This document shows, piece by piece, positions 10,137-23,739 of a stretch of DNA of 64,000 bases. The DNA comes from Piscicola geometra (Eukaryota; Annelida; Clitellata; Hirudinida; Piscicolidae). The number at the start of each line of letters is the position of its first letter. The first letter of the stretch is position 1. The stretch spans positions 10,033,626 through 10,097,625 of the forward strand of contig OX030958.1 of NCBI GenBank assembly GCA_943735955.1, written 5' to 3'. The notes below the pieces were generated by a model, which was not told the origin of the DNA, did not search any database, and worked only from the letters and a program-made list of their open reading frames with translations. The position numbers and the translations under genes were made by a program.

Positions 10137-12070
10137 TGCATTGTGTCCATCAATCATTAATAAATTAAATCAACAAACTAAATTGTCTTGCTCTTCTCAT
10201 TAGTGAAGGCCTTTTGCCCTTTATGAGTTTAAGTTTAATGACTTAATAACAGTAAATCACACAAATCGACAAAGATCTGTTAAGAAATTCGTTGATAATT
10301 TGTTAAAATAAAAACTCTATGATCTAAATTCAATCAGAATAAAGTAAAATAAAAGCAATAATTACTCTGGGCGTGTTGTGAAAAAGTTACTAAATTTTTC
10401 AGTCTCAGTTTACAAATTGTTTTTTTAATTTCATATTTTCTAAACAGTTTTTACTTTTTTCTAAAATCATTTTTTCAGTCAAAAATAAAATGAAATAAAA
10501 TTTAAATACAAATAAAATTTAGTGATATATTTCAAGTAAATAAAACTTTGATTTTTTTGCAATAGCGGCTGGTAGACCAAGAAGAAACACGTTAATCTTT
10601 TCTTTTGATGAAACTCTGAGCTTCATTTTAGAAAAGAAATTTGATATAATTAAATAATTTTTGATTTATTATTTTAAATTTTAAAAAATCGTTTCAGAGT
10701 AGTGCGTAGTAGAGTTTGATGCAAAATAATTTCGTGGTTATTCATCAACGAAACGTTGTCTCTTCTATGAAAAATGTCTACACGTATAATTTAAAAATAT
10801 GGTTGCGTAACAAACAAAAAAACAAATAAAAATATGTCGTCTTTAGTTTCATTCATAACAGAAAACCTGTAGTCGTATATTTACTCCCTATGCTAACTCT
10901 ATTCCTAATAAACAAGTTTTTGTAATTATTTAATTAATTCAAAAAATTGTTATTGGCCGAATAAATTTTTGTAGCTCCCAAGTTTGAAAATATTTCGAGT
11001 GTTTTTTGCACCTTTATTGGATTCAAACTATTTTTATGCAAGCTTGCAATTTCTCGTTTTTAAGTAAAAATAAACATTACAAGTTTGGTTTTCTTCTCAT
11101 AACATATATTCAGTGACCAGCGTATATATATATTTTTAAACTTTTTCACAAAAAACTGAATAATTTGTAAAAAGAAGAAAATTGAATCTGAGCTTTTCTA
11201 TATATTCTTTTTTTATTCTTTCATAAATCTTCTTGTGTTTGTAATTTAATAAATAATATGATTTATTGTATTTTTCTCTGCTTATTGTGTTATATCTTAA
11301 AAATTAAAATGAAGGTCAAAAAGTAAAATTATTTTCTATTTACAAATATAAAAATGAAGCTAATAATGGTTAAAACTAATTTAAAAATATTATTATTTAT
11401 ATAGATGAGAATAGGAAGCAGAATTTTTTTAAACCCGAATATTATCATCTGTTTCATAATAAAAAATATTAAAGATAAGTTGAAAATCAAATAAATAAAT
11501 ATTTTGTAAAATATATATTTTAAATTTTCACTATTTTATAATTTATTGTTTAAAAATGTTTTTTAATGAAATTTTATTTCAATGAAATGTTATTTCAACA
11601 TCTTAAGAAAAAATAAAAATAAGTTCAAAAAAAACTTTTTAATAAATTTTAAAAATGAATTTTAAATAATTACTATATAAACCTATTTTTTCTCCTTTAA
11701 TCGATATTTTTTGATTTTCAAATTAATTTAAATTTAATAAATAAATATCTGGTTATTGCCCTATGACATCAAATTCTATTCACCACCTTACTATTCATAA
11801 GGTATTTGTATTTGAGTGGAAGGTTGGGTGGTGAAAAGATGATTTACGACCCTGTTTTGAACTACTGTGTTACTTTATAAAATTCTTAAAATAATTAAAA
11901 ATCTGTTTCGAATTGCCACGTTTCTTATTACACACTTTTAATTTGTCTTGAATCACGTCCAAGTTTATGCCACGTTAAGAATATTCTTCGTTGTATTTTA
12001 TAATTTAACTTTTGCATATTCGCAAGCCTTATGGAGGCAGAGGCAGAGTTAATTAAAGAAGATAAGTACT
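10137..12070. other. Very AT-rich gene-free region
   Basis: Long A and T runs with no supported exon on either strand. Confidence 0.35.
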
Positions 12071-12128
12071 TTTTGATGACGTGTCAGAAGACGTCTGTGG
12101 GTGAACTGAAGCAATTAGACTGACAAGT
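12071..12128 (+). repeat. 57-bp duplicated motif, copy 2, with C/D-box-like signals
   Basis: It starts with TGATGAC and ends with ACTGAC, has an internal ACTGAAG, and ACTT/AAGT can pair just outside the ends. These resemble box C, D and D' plus the terminal stem of a C/D small nucleolar RNA. Copy 1 at 8763 has lost box C. No guide target was identified. Confidence 0.35.
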
Positions 12129-12969
12129 GGAGAAAAAAGAAAGCCGTCATTAGGGTCAGATAATACTGGTGAACAAAACATCGTGGTGGCTTACTGGATG
12201 GTACGATAACAAGGGTTCGGTACAATCTTTTTTAGCTGTCACTCGACAGATTAAGCAGAATCCATTTATTGAAACTTTTATTTTTATAACGGAATAACAA
12301 AAATGACATTTATTAGCGGAAAAGTTCATTTTAAGTGAATAAAATAAGTAGATACGGATGTAAAATATTAACTATAAGATACTTTCAAAATCATTTTTTA
12401 ATATCAAAATAGTTTTATTCAAATATGATTTTTAGATTTTATTAACCGGCGCGAAGAAACTGAATAAAGTGAATAATTTTGTTTTATTTCAAAGCATTTC
12501 AAATGTAAACAGAAGATGAAATTCAAATGAAAGTTGTTCAAAATATAAATGTTAAATTGTTTGAACACTCAGTCTGAAAACATCATTAATAACAAAAAGA
12601 ACATATAAATATAGAAAAATAAATTTAGATCAACAGCATTAAAAGAAATATTAATTACAAAAAAGAATGTAAAAATCTAACGAAACATAGAAAAATTTTA
12701 CCTGATTTTGTACATGTTTTGACAATTGCGAAAAATCTAAATTAAATGGACCGTCCCAGGATCACTTTAACTATGAAGATGGAAATTGATGAAAGGTTTA
12801 ATTAATGCTAATTATATTAATATTATTATTTTATTAATTACAATGTACATACATTTTTTTCTTACCTTCTCGTAAAGCGACTGTTCGAGTTATAAAATAT
12901 GTAAAACAATCTACCATTTAAAAGAAACATTTAGAACCTTAAATTATTAAAAAATACCATAAAAAATTA
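12129..12969. other. 3' flank of the RhoGAP gene
   Basis: AT-rich. It contains TTTATT at 12830-12835, which reads as AATAAA on the minus strand and is a plausible poly(A) signal about 135 bp past the stop. Confidence 0.4.
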
Positions 12970-15900
12970 TTAAAAAGGAGACGAAGAAGTTGATGAGGTT
13001 GGAGATGGAGAGATAACTACCTCGTGTGCTGTGTCCAAAATCTCTAAACCGCTGTCTAAACTGCTGCTGATGATTCGATTATTACGGCTTGCAGAAGGAA
13101 GATTTGAAGCCAGGATGTTTTTGCCTTCTTCACTCGTGCCTTCTTCTCTCTTTCGCAAATGTTGATTGTTTTCAAAGTCACTTTTTAAATTATTATTTTC
13201 AATTATTCCTACTTCTAGAGAATTGTGCGTGGTGTATTGATGAGTCTCAATTTCATCAATTCCTTCTATCTTGGGCTCATTAATGTCATTTTCACGAGTA
13301 GACAAAACAACATCAGCTCCGATCAAGCTTTCAGGGTTACTTTCATGAGTACTTGCACTAAACACATGCTTACAGTCGTCGTTCCAATGACTAGCGCCTT
13401 CACGTGCAACCTCATTGACCACCACTTCTGCCCCCATCGCATTACAGTAGTCGCCTTGAGAGAGCTTCAACGAAAGATTGGAAACTTCGAAGGCGTCATC
13501 GTCGTGTATGTCATACAAAGCTTCTTTGAAAAGTCTCTTAACGCCTTCTTTCCCTTTTTGCTTACCAACCTTAGCAACACCCGAACAATTTTGTGTAAAG
13601 TCATAATCATCCTCTTCATCTTCTTCTGTATCATCGTAGTATTCCTCGTCCAATGTTGGAAGATCCTCTTCCGGCACGATCATCCCCTGGTCCAGAATGC
13701 CATCGTTCTTCTCTTCATCATCCTCCCTCATCCCGCCAGTCCTTTTATGAATCCCGTACACTTCATCTTCATCATCGTCATTATCAGCACCAACATCGAT
13801 TTCAACGTTCCCGTTATAGCGGCTGCTGCTATTGTAGAAGTTGTCGTCACTGAAGTAATTTCTTGTGATGTGGTACTGGGGATCATCATCAAAACCACCA
13901 AGTTCGTCCATCGAATGACAATCGTCGAAGTCGATTCTGCAGACTGGCGAGTGATCGGACGCTGGATCGACAAAATTATGATTTTTTTTCTTCTCTTTTA
14001 AAATATTGTTTTTATTGTTTTTGCAATGAATATTCTTATTATTAAGTCTGCTAGAATTTTGCGACGCGTTGTGATTAGAGTTGGTATTTTTTTGGTACTT
14101 TTTGACTTTTAAAACGTTTCTATTTTTCCGAATGAAATCGAAAGAGTAGTTGTGGTTGCTGTGCTGGCCATAGTTGAAGGTGTATTTTTCGAGGATGTTG
14201 GTGGTGTTGTTTAGACCAGAGTTTACAGATGCGTTTAAAAAACAACCATAACTGTTGTCACAGGGCTCTTTAGACGGGTTATTTGTTGTGTGATGGTTGT
14301 TGACCGAAAAGTTTTTATTGCAGTAGTTTTCATTGTCATTGTTTTGTTTATCTTCGTCCACGTCACTTTCATCATGTCCAAGAGATGGCGCTCTAGCCTG
14401 TTGGATGGTTCAATTAGGTCAATTATTTTCAAATAAAGTATTTAAAATCTAAAAAATTATAAACAATTAAATTTAGTTTTTAATACCTTTGTTCTTTTCA
14501 TTTTCTTGAAAAACTTTTTTATCGTACTTCCTTTTTTCTTTCTGAAAAGTATAAAAAGTTAATTTATAAACTTTTTTACATTTTTATTCTTATTCACCAT
14601 GCTCATTTAAATGATTTGATCGAATATATGCCAAAGAACACGACAAACAGGTGAACACAGCGCAAACAAAGATATGCCTTCAAATGGAATATTTATAGTG
14701 GAAAACTCTATTCAAATTTATTATAGTTTGTTTCATTTACTTTACATTTGGATATTTATCATGTCAATGATTAAGATATTAATTAAGATACTAATTAACT
14801 AGACCGAAAATGAAACCTTATTAATTAAAGGTGAAGCCTAATTTTGAAAAAGCCAAAAACAATTTTCTAAAACTTCACCTGTCCAAGAGTGTGGCATTGT
14901 TGACTGTACGTGATAAGTTATCATTGCCTCGATGCTTTTTGCGACTCGTAAACACGTTCAAAAACTTCATGCTCCTTTATTGAATAGAAAAAATGGTCAA
15001 TGGTTAATCAGTTAATCAGTCTGTCATTGATTGAATTAAATTTAATATAATTTTAGGGTATTCATTAAATATTTTGTATGTAATACATTTGCAAATAAAT
15101 GTTGACTTACATAGATGTTTGGGTGGAAATGTTGTGGTTTAGAGCATCAAATTTTCGCTTTTTGCTCGAATCCTCATCGAAAGGCTTCGTGTAGCTGAGG
15201 ATATTAGGACAGTGGTTGTTGTTGTCGTTGTTGTCAATAGTGAATTTTACAGATTTATTAAACAAGTCGTTGTATGTATTATTAAATACTGAAATATTGT
15301 TAGATGTTGTGTTGTTTAAAGATGTTATGTTGTTATGTCTTGTGCTATCGAATGTTGTCGTGTTAAGTGTTGAATTTCCTAAAACTCCGGTCTTTGTTTT
15401 GGATTTATTAACTCTTTTGAAAAATGATGAAAAATTGTTTCTTTTGAAGATTGAAGCGTTCATGAATTTGCTATTATGATTTTTGGCATCGTCGGTTTTG
15501 TTAAAAACTGACTTGTTTAAGGCTGAAACCGTGTTTTCTTTGTCATCAAACGAAATGAGGTTTCTGTTGCGAGCTTTTTCGTTAATTGATTTAGTGCTCT
15601 TATCTTTAAAACTGTTCTCGAGAGTCGTTGTATCTTCTAAAAATGGAAAATTATAAATTTTAAATGTTTTAATAAACAATTTATATGTATAAAACAAAAG
15701 TAAAAATATAAAATAAGTTAATAAAGATATAAATACCTTGGAAGTCACTAAAAACGAATTGGTTAGTAGATGGCTGAAAATTTAGATTAGGAAAGAGTTG
15801 CGTGTTCCCTAAATGCTGGTGGTTGTTGATGAGTAAAACGAGGATTTCCACTTCATTCCTGAAGAGACGACCATCCAGAGGGTCTACATCACCTCCCATG

Positions 15901-18900
15901 CTAACGAGGCAGGGCAGGAAACAAACGGCGAGGCTCGTTGTGGTCATGTGGTTGCTGTCTTGCTGGGCTGTCACGCCTCTGAGCATTCTGAAAAGAGCTT
16001 TGAGCGTCGAGAGGTGGGCTGGAGGCAGCAGTAGACAGGCCTCTAAGAGAAGAAGCAAACGTCTTTCACTCGAGTGTTGAGAAGTGTGAATGGAAATGAA
16101 GAGAAGGAAGAGTGAGCGGCTGATCAGGGAGGTGGGCAGACATCGGAACAACTGCTTGAGCACACATGCCAGATCGATGATTCTGCAGTCTCTTGGCAGA
16201 CTACCTGTGCTGTCTATTGTTTCCTGAAAAAAATTTAATGAATTTTCATTTAAATAGCTCAACTAAAAAATAAATTTTTTTCCTCTAATGTTTAATATCC
16301 CTAATCAATCTTTTCATCATTTCGTGCACCAAGTTCCATGTGCTCACACAAGTCTTCAACCGACACACCAACCCGATTCCCATATTATCTGATAGGTCAA
16401 GTGAGCACACCACAGAAAACTATGGGATGGCTCCAGTCACGAAATGCTAAATTATTCAGTCATTCAAACCCTGTTGTTAAATGCCATTGTTTCATAAATT
16501 ACGTGATTGTAAAAAAAATTTTTAAAGCATATTAGATTATCTTTTTATCCCGGTTATTTCATCTTAAACGAAAGAAATTAAGTGTTTGTAGTGATAGTAG
16601 TAGTATTGATGCTTTTATAAGCTTCTGAAGTACAATAAACAGAACACAGCAAGAGGCGATGCATAACAGGCTAAAGATCCACACAAACCCAAATACACCT
16701 GCACATATACAAACACACACACAGACACACAAACCAAAGTAGCCCACACAGACACGCACTGTCTGAACACACATTTCTACCAATTCATTACATTCATATG
16801 AATACGAGTATTAGACTTTTTTATATATAGATTTGTATATACTTGGAACTTTGAACTACTCGTGTTAGTATAAATGAACATATTTATACACACGTACACA
16901 CACCCAAACAAGTGCATAAACAATTATCTCATATAGGGATTGTGACATTGATGTATGACACATTTTGCATCATAAATTATAACTGATGCCTGGAAAGGCC
17001 TCAATTTCACGCTATGAATGTTTGGAGTAGCTCCTAATTGAATCTTTCGTTTTTATTGAATCCTTATGGCTCAAGATTCAATTAAATTTTAAACAGATGG
17101 TTTAGAAAAATAAATTTAAATAAAAGTAAAAATCATAAATTAATAATTAAATAGTTTTATTTAATAAAAGATAATATAGGTAAAATAATAAAGAAGACCA
17201 ACCTTTAACTCCTTCATGCGAAGTTTGCTGCCACAGAGTCTAAAGATGCCTTTGTGGCTGGCCTTGCAATTCAATATGCCGAAGATATCATGCAGAATTC
17301 TTGGAGAATTTTTGAATTGTGGTTACAAATAGATGCCAATAAATTGAAACGAGGTTATTAGTTTTTAATATTGGGAAAACTTTTACGAAAATTGTTTGAA
17401 AATTAAAATGTTGTTTTTCCAAATTGACTTTTCAATCTTAGTTGAATATTTAATTTATGAATATTCATGATAACGATATCCTAGAATGTCTTAGGTAATT
17501 AGTAGGCGGAGATGCTGATGGAGATATTGAAAAAGCGAGAGGCATAGTTTAATTACAACATTCAACTTTCATATATATATAAATATTGGGAGTATTATAA
17601 ATTATTCTCTGAAAAATAATTTAAGAACAGTAATATTAGTTTTTTAAATTATGTCGACCTATAAATTGTGTTCCCATTTTAAACAATTTTATTGATATTT
17701 GGTATAAAAAAAACTATCCATTCAAAAAAAATGACTCCATGCTAAACTGAACATTCACACACACACATATACACTCACATACATACACAGTATATATAAT
17801 CAACTAGTGATAGGTTCCATTCATCACAAAGGAAATAATTTAGGGTTAACCGATTTTATCAAACTCCAAGAAAAGGCCAAATACACGAAAAGTCAAACAA
17901 TGAATCGATCATTGACAAAATTGACTTAATGTTAGTTCTAGAGGTCCTTATCTCTCAATGCATCTCAACTAGGCGTTGATAATGTTAATTCAATGCTTGC
18001 TTGAGTCTTAATTCGATGTAATTGACACTTAAAATTATTGAAACAAATATGAATATTCTTGGTTTTTTGGATGCCAGAGTACTTAGTTTTATTAAATATT
18101 AATATTATTAATATCAAGTTTTATATTTAGGTAATAAAAACAAACCTCGGGATGATCAAACCGCCAGACAGATTTGATGGAAGTTTTGACAATTCGACGC
18201 CAAACACCTTGTTCTGGAAGATGAAAAGATTATTTATAAAGTTCTGTTTTTTAAAGATTTTAATTTAGTTTTAAATTGATTTTATTTAAGAATTGCAGAT
18301 ACTTCAGATGAATAAAGCGTTTGGAGGAATGAGAATTGAAATTAAGGATAAGACGGAGGGTTTCTGCTCTCGTGGGAGTCTTTACTCCGATAAAACGGTT
18401 CATCAAAGACTATAAAGATTAGTTAAATCATTACTCCAATTTAGACTAATAAATGCATTCCATTCGAATGGTAGATTTAATCGTCTTAAATCACTTTTAT
18501 GCCAAAAACCTCAAAAAAAGTTCAAAAGTCTGCGATCATTACAAAATGAAAGGCACAAGAGGCTTGGAACGCCAGCAGGAGGCCTGAATAACGAAAGCAT
18601 CCGGGCCGAGTGATGTTGTTTGAAGATACAGATGCAGGCCCTTCTCACACCTCCCATGCTGGGAATTCAAGATTCCACAAGACTTTTCGTAATCATCGTT
18701 TTAATGGAAAATCTAATTTTGTAAGATTAACTTTGATAAGCTTTGTAACTCTATCTCTAATTCGATCAGTTTTCTTTAAATACCCTTCTAAAAATTAATG
18801 CAAAGCAGCCCGCTGTTTTGATTTCTTGTGTATTATCACAAGAAAGACAATTCAAAGAGCCATGGGCTGTGCTATTAATTTACAAAGCTTCTATGATACT

Positions 18901-21318
18901 AATTTTTCTTATAGAATTTTTCCGAATACATAAATTATAAATAAAATAAATTGTTATTTAAACTTTTAAATTAAAACGTTAAAAAAATTTAAAACTATTA
19001 TTTAAAGAAAATAAAAATTTCATTTCGCCTCCAAAAAATCATCGACAACAAAGGACCATCATTCAAAAGGCATAAAAAGCGATGACGCAGCAACAAATCA
19101 ATTAGAAGTCTTATAAATCATCAACGACGTCAGTCCGGAAGACCAGCCCACATCTGAGGCTTCAAAGACCTGCTATGCATTAGCAGCAACCATTAGCCCT
19201 CGAAAGCGAGATTTTCAGCTTTTTAAGGTCTAGTGGGTTGCTTAGGCCTTTTATGGTGCTTTAAATGTTTTTTAGGCTTTCTTGTATGTATTTTTAATGA
19301 TTAAGATTGTTTTTTGTTTCACTTTTTGGTGGGCGTGATGTTATGAGGTTTTAGAGGCACTTCAGTGGGTTGTAGTAAGTTGTTTTTGACGTGTGATGTG
19401 TTTTGAATTGATCACATTGACTGCATAAAAGAGAAAAGATACATATATATATTATACATGTAGTTGCCTTAATGGAAGGTATATACTTAATTGACATATA
19501 CAAAAGAAAGCCAAGTATCTTTGTAATTAGACCAAGTAGGAATACCATAGTTTAAGGCTAAGTGATTGATGTCGTTAGATAGTCATTCTAGCGTGAAAGC
19601 CTAAGATTAAATTGTTTTTGTAGAATTATTTATGACTCTTGAATTTCAAGTTGAAAAACATAATGGTTTAAAAAAATTTATTCTATTTTACTGTTATAAC
19701 ATTCATACGTAAACTCCAAAACTAATTTCATATAGTATTGTTTTGTAATTGTTTTTTAAGAGGAAGATTGAAGCTTGAGTGCTTTGATGGAATGTGCCCT
19801 TACGCTTGTCATTATCTCCAGTTACTTTCATTCGTTTTTGATGTTAGCTTTTTTTCCTTCTTTTTTCATACAGATATTAAATAAGTGAAAATCTAAATAT
19901 TTTTTCACAGTAGTCTAAAGATTTTTTTCATTAGCTAATTATTTGAATTTATATTGTTTATTACGCAACTTTTTTTTTGACACATCCATTTAAACACAGA
20001 ATTATGCAATTTCTGGGCAGGGAAATGCATAAAAATACAACAGTATTAATTGCATAGATACACTAGAAGTCTGCACACACATGCATGAACAATAGCAAAT
20101 TAGGCAAGCATCAATAGCACTCGACATTCATAAATCAAGAATCTTCAAACGTTATGCATCATCTTACATACACCAATTAAGAATCTTTATTCTGTTTCAA
20201 TTAAAATAGGCTTTCCTTTGAAGCACGCTTATATTTTTGTTACCCACTACCCCATATATTATGTTCAATAGTCCTTTGTGGCAATTATCCCATATAGACA
20301 TACTAGATGTTCGTTAGTGGAAATGTCAGACATCCACTTTAAAGCAAATCGTTAATAAAGCACTTTCCCAAGTATTACTACCAAGTCTTCAACGAACTAA
20401 TCTAATATTTCTGACTGGCTTTCATCGATGGATGAGTTGACTGAACAAAATTGTTTTTAAAGAAACTTTTGAAATAAATTCAGTTTTTAGAACATTTCTA
20501 GAGTATTATTTTAAAGTTCCCGGCTTGGTAGCTAATTGAAGGTGACTTTCGAGACAATGAGGGCTCATTAAAGGTTGATATGAGATCCTGATTAACTTTC
20601 CATTTGCCTCAGGCGTTCAAGCTTGCCTTTTTTTAATTCTTACCTAGAGCACCTGGCATGCACGTATCAGATATTCACTTACTAGAATTGCCATATAAGT
20701 TTAATTACTCACCGCATTGCAGTCTGCCATGGACATGGGAATCTTCTGCACTGAAGGCTCACCAGTGAGAGTTTCTGGTTGGTTGTTGGATACGAAATGA
20801 TGGCAATTGAAAAAGTTGAAAGGGTGGTTGAGGCAGCAGCAGTGGCACGTTTCTTGGAAAAGAAGATCCTGCGGCACGTGTAATTGCTGGTTCTGCAAAT
20901 CAGCAGCCACAAACGCCCTCAAGCAACCCCATTCCAGGTTGCAACGGCTTCTGGTGCTGTTGTAAGAGCACTGGATTTTCTCATCTTTCTCCATCTTTTC
21001 TGAACCTAGATCGTTTGAGGCTTGTTCACATTCAGCGGATTTGTCCTTTTTGAATTCTTCGTTGCTGGCATAGTGTTTGTTTTGGTAGTTTATGTTGCAG
21101 ACGTTGTTGTTGGTGTTGATGTTGATGTTGTAGTAGTTGTTTTTCACGTTAATATTTGTGGTGCTATTGTTGAAGTTAAAAGTGTTCATGTTTATGAATT
21201 TATTATTATTATTGTTGTTGTTATTCATCTTTTTAGTGATTATGTTCGCTTTATTCTCTTTTGAGTTATAAATCTTGCTCTTTAGGTTATAGTTTCCATC
21301 GATTTCAAGAGCGGCCAT
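12970..21318 (-). CDS. ARHGAP11-like Rho GTPase-activating protein, seven coding exons
   Basis: Exons in order: 21318-20713, 18213-18146, 17299-17203, 16223-15737, 15636-15111, 14541-14487, 14397-12970. All junctions keep phase and give about 1088 aa. The ATG at 21318 opens a 202-residue Asn-rich leader. The RhoGAP domain spans exons 2-4. It opens with KVFGVELSKLP, as in ARHGAP11 proteins, carries the arginine finger in GIFRLCGS (exon 3), then LKQLFRCLP and the late helix with HMTTTSLAVCFLPCLV. The family stimulates GTP hydrolysis by Rho proteins; vertebrate ARHGAP11A acts in cytokinesis and cell-cycle-linked cortex control. Exons 5-7 encode a long Asn/Ser-rich and then acidic disordered tail (DDDDEDE-type runs near the middle of exon 7). 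The total is close to the roughly 1020 aa of vertebrate ARHGAP11A. The domain is confident; the exact ortholog and exon 1 membership (same phase, 2.5-kb intron) are inferred. Confidence 0.8.
20713..21318 (-). CDS. Exon 1 of the RhoGAP gene, Asn-rich leader
   Basis: It starts at ATG 21316-21318 and ends at the strong donor GCG/GTGAGT. It encodes a run of eight or more Asn near residue 32, several further NNN and NxN stretches, and then a Cys/His-rich segment (CHCCCLNHPFNFFNCHH) near residues 163-180. It ends in phase 0, matching exon 2. Vertebrate relatives have no such leader, so it is lineage-specific or part of a different short gene. Confidence 0.6.
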
Positions 21319-22361
21319 ATCTCTGGGTCATTGGCTCTCTGAGGGTAACATTAGGTTTTTGAGTGGGGCTCTTATTTAGTATTTGCATGCATTTAGTTAA
21401 TGAAAAAGTTAATACATAAACAAAATAAAAATGAATATATTCTTTAAATAATCATGATTTAATTAAATTTACGAGTTAATTGGATTCTTTAATATATAAA
21501 AATAATTATTTTAAAAAACTATTTCTTGAAAATCAAAACATACCAAATGTCTTTACAATCTTCAAAAACCTTCACGTAAACCAGCTTTCATAAGTAGGTT
21601 AATTTAAATAACTAGTTTTCTAGATATGAAATAAACCTCTGAGGAGCATTTAAACGTTTAATAGTCAGAGAGTTTTATGCCGAAGTCCAATCAGAACAAT
21701 AGGAATGGCCACAGTCTTATCAACAATAACACACGCAAGCACTATATATATGCCAATAGCCAAGATATATCAGGAAATTTGTATGCGTGTTTATATATAC
21801 TCTTTCACACGTTTTCATTAGTACATTGTATATACAAAGTGATATACTTCAAGTTGTCTTCCAGACACGCAACCTAGAAACTATACTTTTATCGTACATA
21901 ATTTATGCATGTAGAAATATGTATGCAGTTTATATACTAGACCATACATAAATAATAATACAAATACAAAAATACATAGACACTCACAAGCAACATAGAC
22001 AGCTCCCACATTCTAGGAATAAGTCCCTTGCGGGCTGGAAGAAGCATCGATTAAGGATATTGCGGCTTCCTATCATCATGCATCTCCCTGCATACATAAC
22101 GGTGAGAATTAATGATAGAACCTGCTCATGTGGCTAGATCGAAGAATATACTGATTTCGTGATGGTGGATGCAGTGTGAACGAGAGATCTTGCAGGAGCA
22201 CACGAAGCTTGTTATTGGAAAGACTTATGGTGGTTTTAAGGCTACAAGTAACATATGTAAATCTCTTTAATTGATCCTTTGTTATTCGCAAGTTGTTGCG
22301 TTTGTATGTCATTTTGTCTTTCTATGTTTCGTTTTATGTTTGGGTGTTGGTATGTCTGAAT
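21319..22361. other. Upstream region of the RhoGAP gene, no gene seen
   Basis: This should hold the promoter and 5' UTR. No TATA box or other element could be assigned with confidence. Short frames here have no splice or family support. Confidence 0.25.
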
Positions 22362-22379
22362 TAGAGGTCGGACATGGAC

Positions 22380-22590
22380 GATTTTTCATTCCCGGTCCCG
22401 TCCCGTTCCCGAAATTTGTTTTCCCGTCCCGTCCCGTTCCCGATGGGACATCAGAATTTTGATTCCCGTCCCGTCCCGTTCCCGAAATTTTTTTCCCGTC
22501 CCGTCCCGTTCCCGATGGGACATCAGAATTTTGATTCCCGTCCCGTCCCGTTCCCGAAATTTTTTTTCCCGTCCCGACCCGTTCCCGAAA
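22380..22590. repeat. Subterminal array of element C, left
   Basis: Three or more units with TTCCCGTCCCGTCCCGTTCC and an intervening GATGGGACATCAGAATTTTG spacer. Confidence 0.85.
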
Positions 22591-22761
22591 GCTTTTTGTT
22601 TTTTTATTTATTTTCGCTGCCGTTTTTACTGGTCCCAAACTTGCTAGTTCTAAAATTTCTTAAAATTTATTATTTGAAAGTCAGAGAATATTTCTTTTAA
22701 TGAAATAAAAAAACACGATTTAAAGTTCAATATTTATTGAAATGAAAGTATTGTTTTTGAG

Positions 22762-23430
22762 TTATTCAATCAAGTCTTTATTGCTTTTCACACGGGTTAA
22801 ACCGTTAAGAGTTTCAGCTTTCAAATGAGATGATTTTGGGTCTGAAGTTAAACGACCACATATTGAAAAATTCTGTTCACAGCGAATATAACATGCAGAT
22901 ACACTAAACAAAATTTTGGCTACTTCTTGTACTATTTTAAAATTGCTCATTTTACTCCAATAAAATAAAACATCTTTATAATTTTCAATTTTTTTGGGAC
23001 GTAATTGTGAATATTTGTTCAATTCATCCTCTTCTGAATTTTTTTCTTTGTTCATTATTACTAATTCTTCAATAATGTTAGAAATATGTTTTTTAACAAC
23101 ATTCTTATTCTCTACAACTGCAAATATAAAATCATTCGTATAATTTGATAGTATAATAATTTTATTCTAATTTTTACTTTATAAAAACAAACATAATAGG
23201 TCTAAATAACCATCATTTGTTTTTTTTCTCAAAGGCACTGCAGCTTGGTCTGGCTGTAAAAAATAGAATTAAATTTTTTCTAATGAATGTCTTGGTATTT
23301 ATTTCTCTTCTATCCCAAACTTTTTTCCTATTATTCTTTCATACTGGGGATGCAACAGACATGCTGTCATATGAATAAGATCAATGGCATCTTTTCTTTT
23401 GTCGAAATGATCAACTGAGCAATCATTTGG
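22762..23430 (-). pseudogene. hAT transposase remnant in element C
   Basis: Two minus-strand segments are readable. The first (about 23420-23300) encodes CSVDHFDKRKDAIDLIHMTA and LLHPQYERIIGKKFG, then a stop. The second (23055-22762) encodes DVLFYWSKMSNFKIVQEVAK, CEQNFSICGRL and LTRVKSNKDLIE, the hAT C-terminal dimerisation region. A TTTTTACAG acceptor-like site lies between them, suggesting a former intron. The catalytic N-terminal part and BED finger are missing. Confidence 0.75.
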
Positions 23431-23739
23431 AAATTAATCATTCAAATTCAAAGTATTAATTTATAAAATTAAAATAATATAACTGACCATTTTGATTTCA
23501 TCTGAAAAGTTTTCATCATCACCCATTTGTTCTAATCTCCCTAATCTTTGGACTCATCATAACAACTTCAAATGTAGTGTTGGAGGTTTTGATATTGGCA
23601 ATGGTGGCTTCGTTATACTTTTCCATTGCATTTAATACTTATCTTAAGTACGGAGTATCGATGAAATAAAGATTTCCATACTTAGAAGTTTTCTGAAAAA
23701 TCATTGTTGATGAATCCAATCCCAAAAACTGTTATTCCC

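Noticed and set aside
13225..14001. 258-codon plus-strand frame
   Set aside because: It lies antisense to the last RhoGAP exon, whose frame, phase and splice borders are consistent; the hydrophobic plus reading is the complement of acidic codons.
16559..16783. Cys/Val-rich minus-strand frame
   Set aside because: Driven by short CA-rich tracts within a RhoGAP intron; no splice support.
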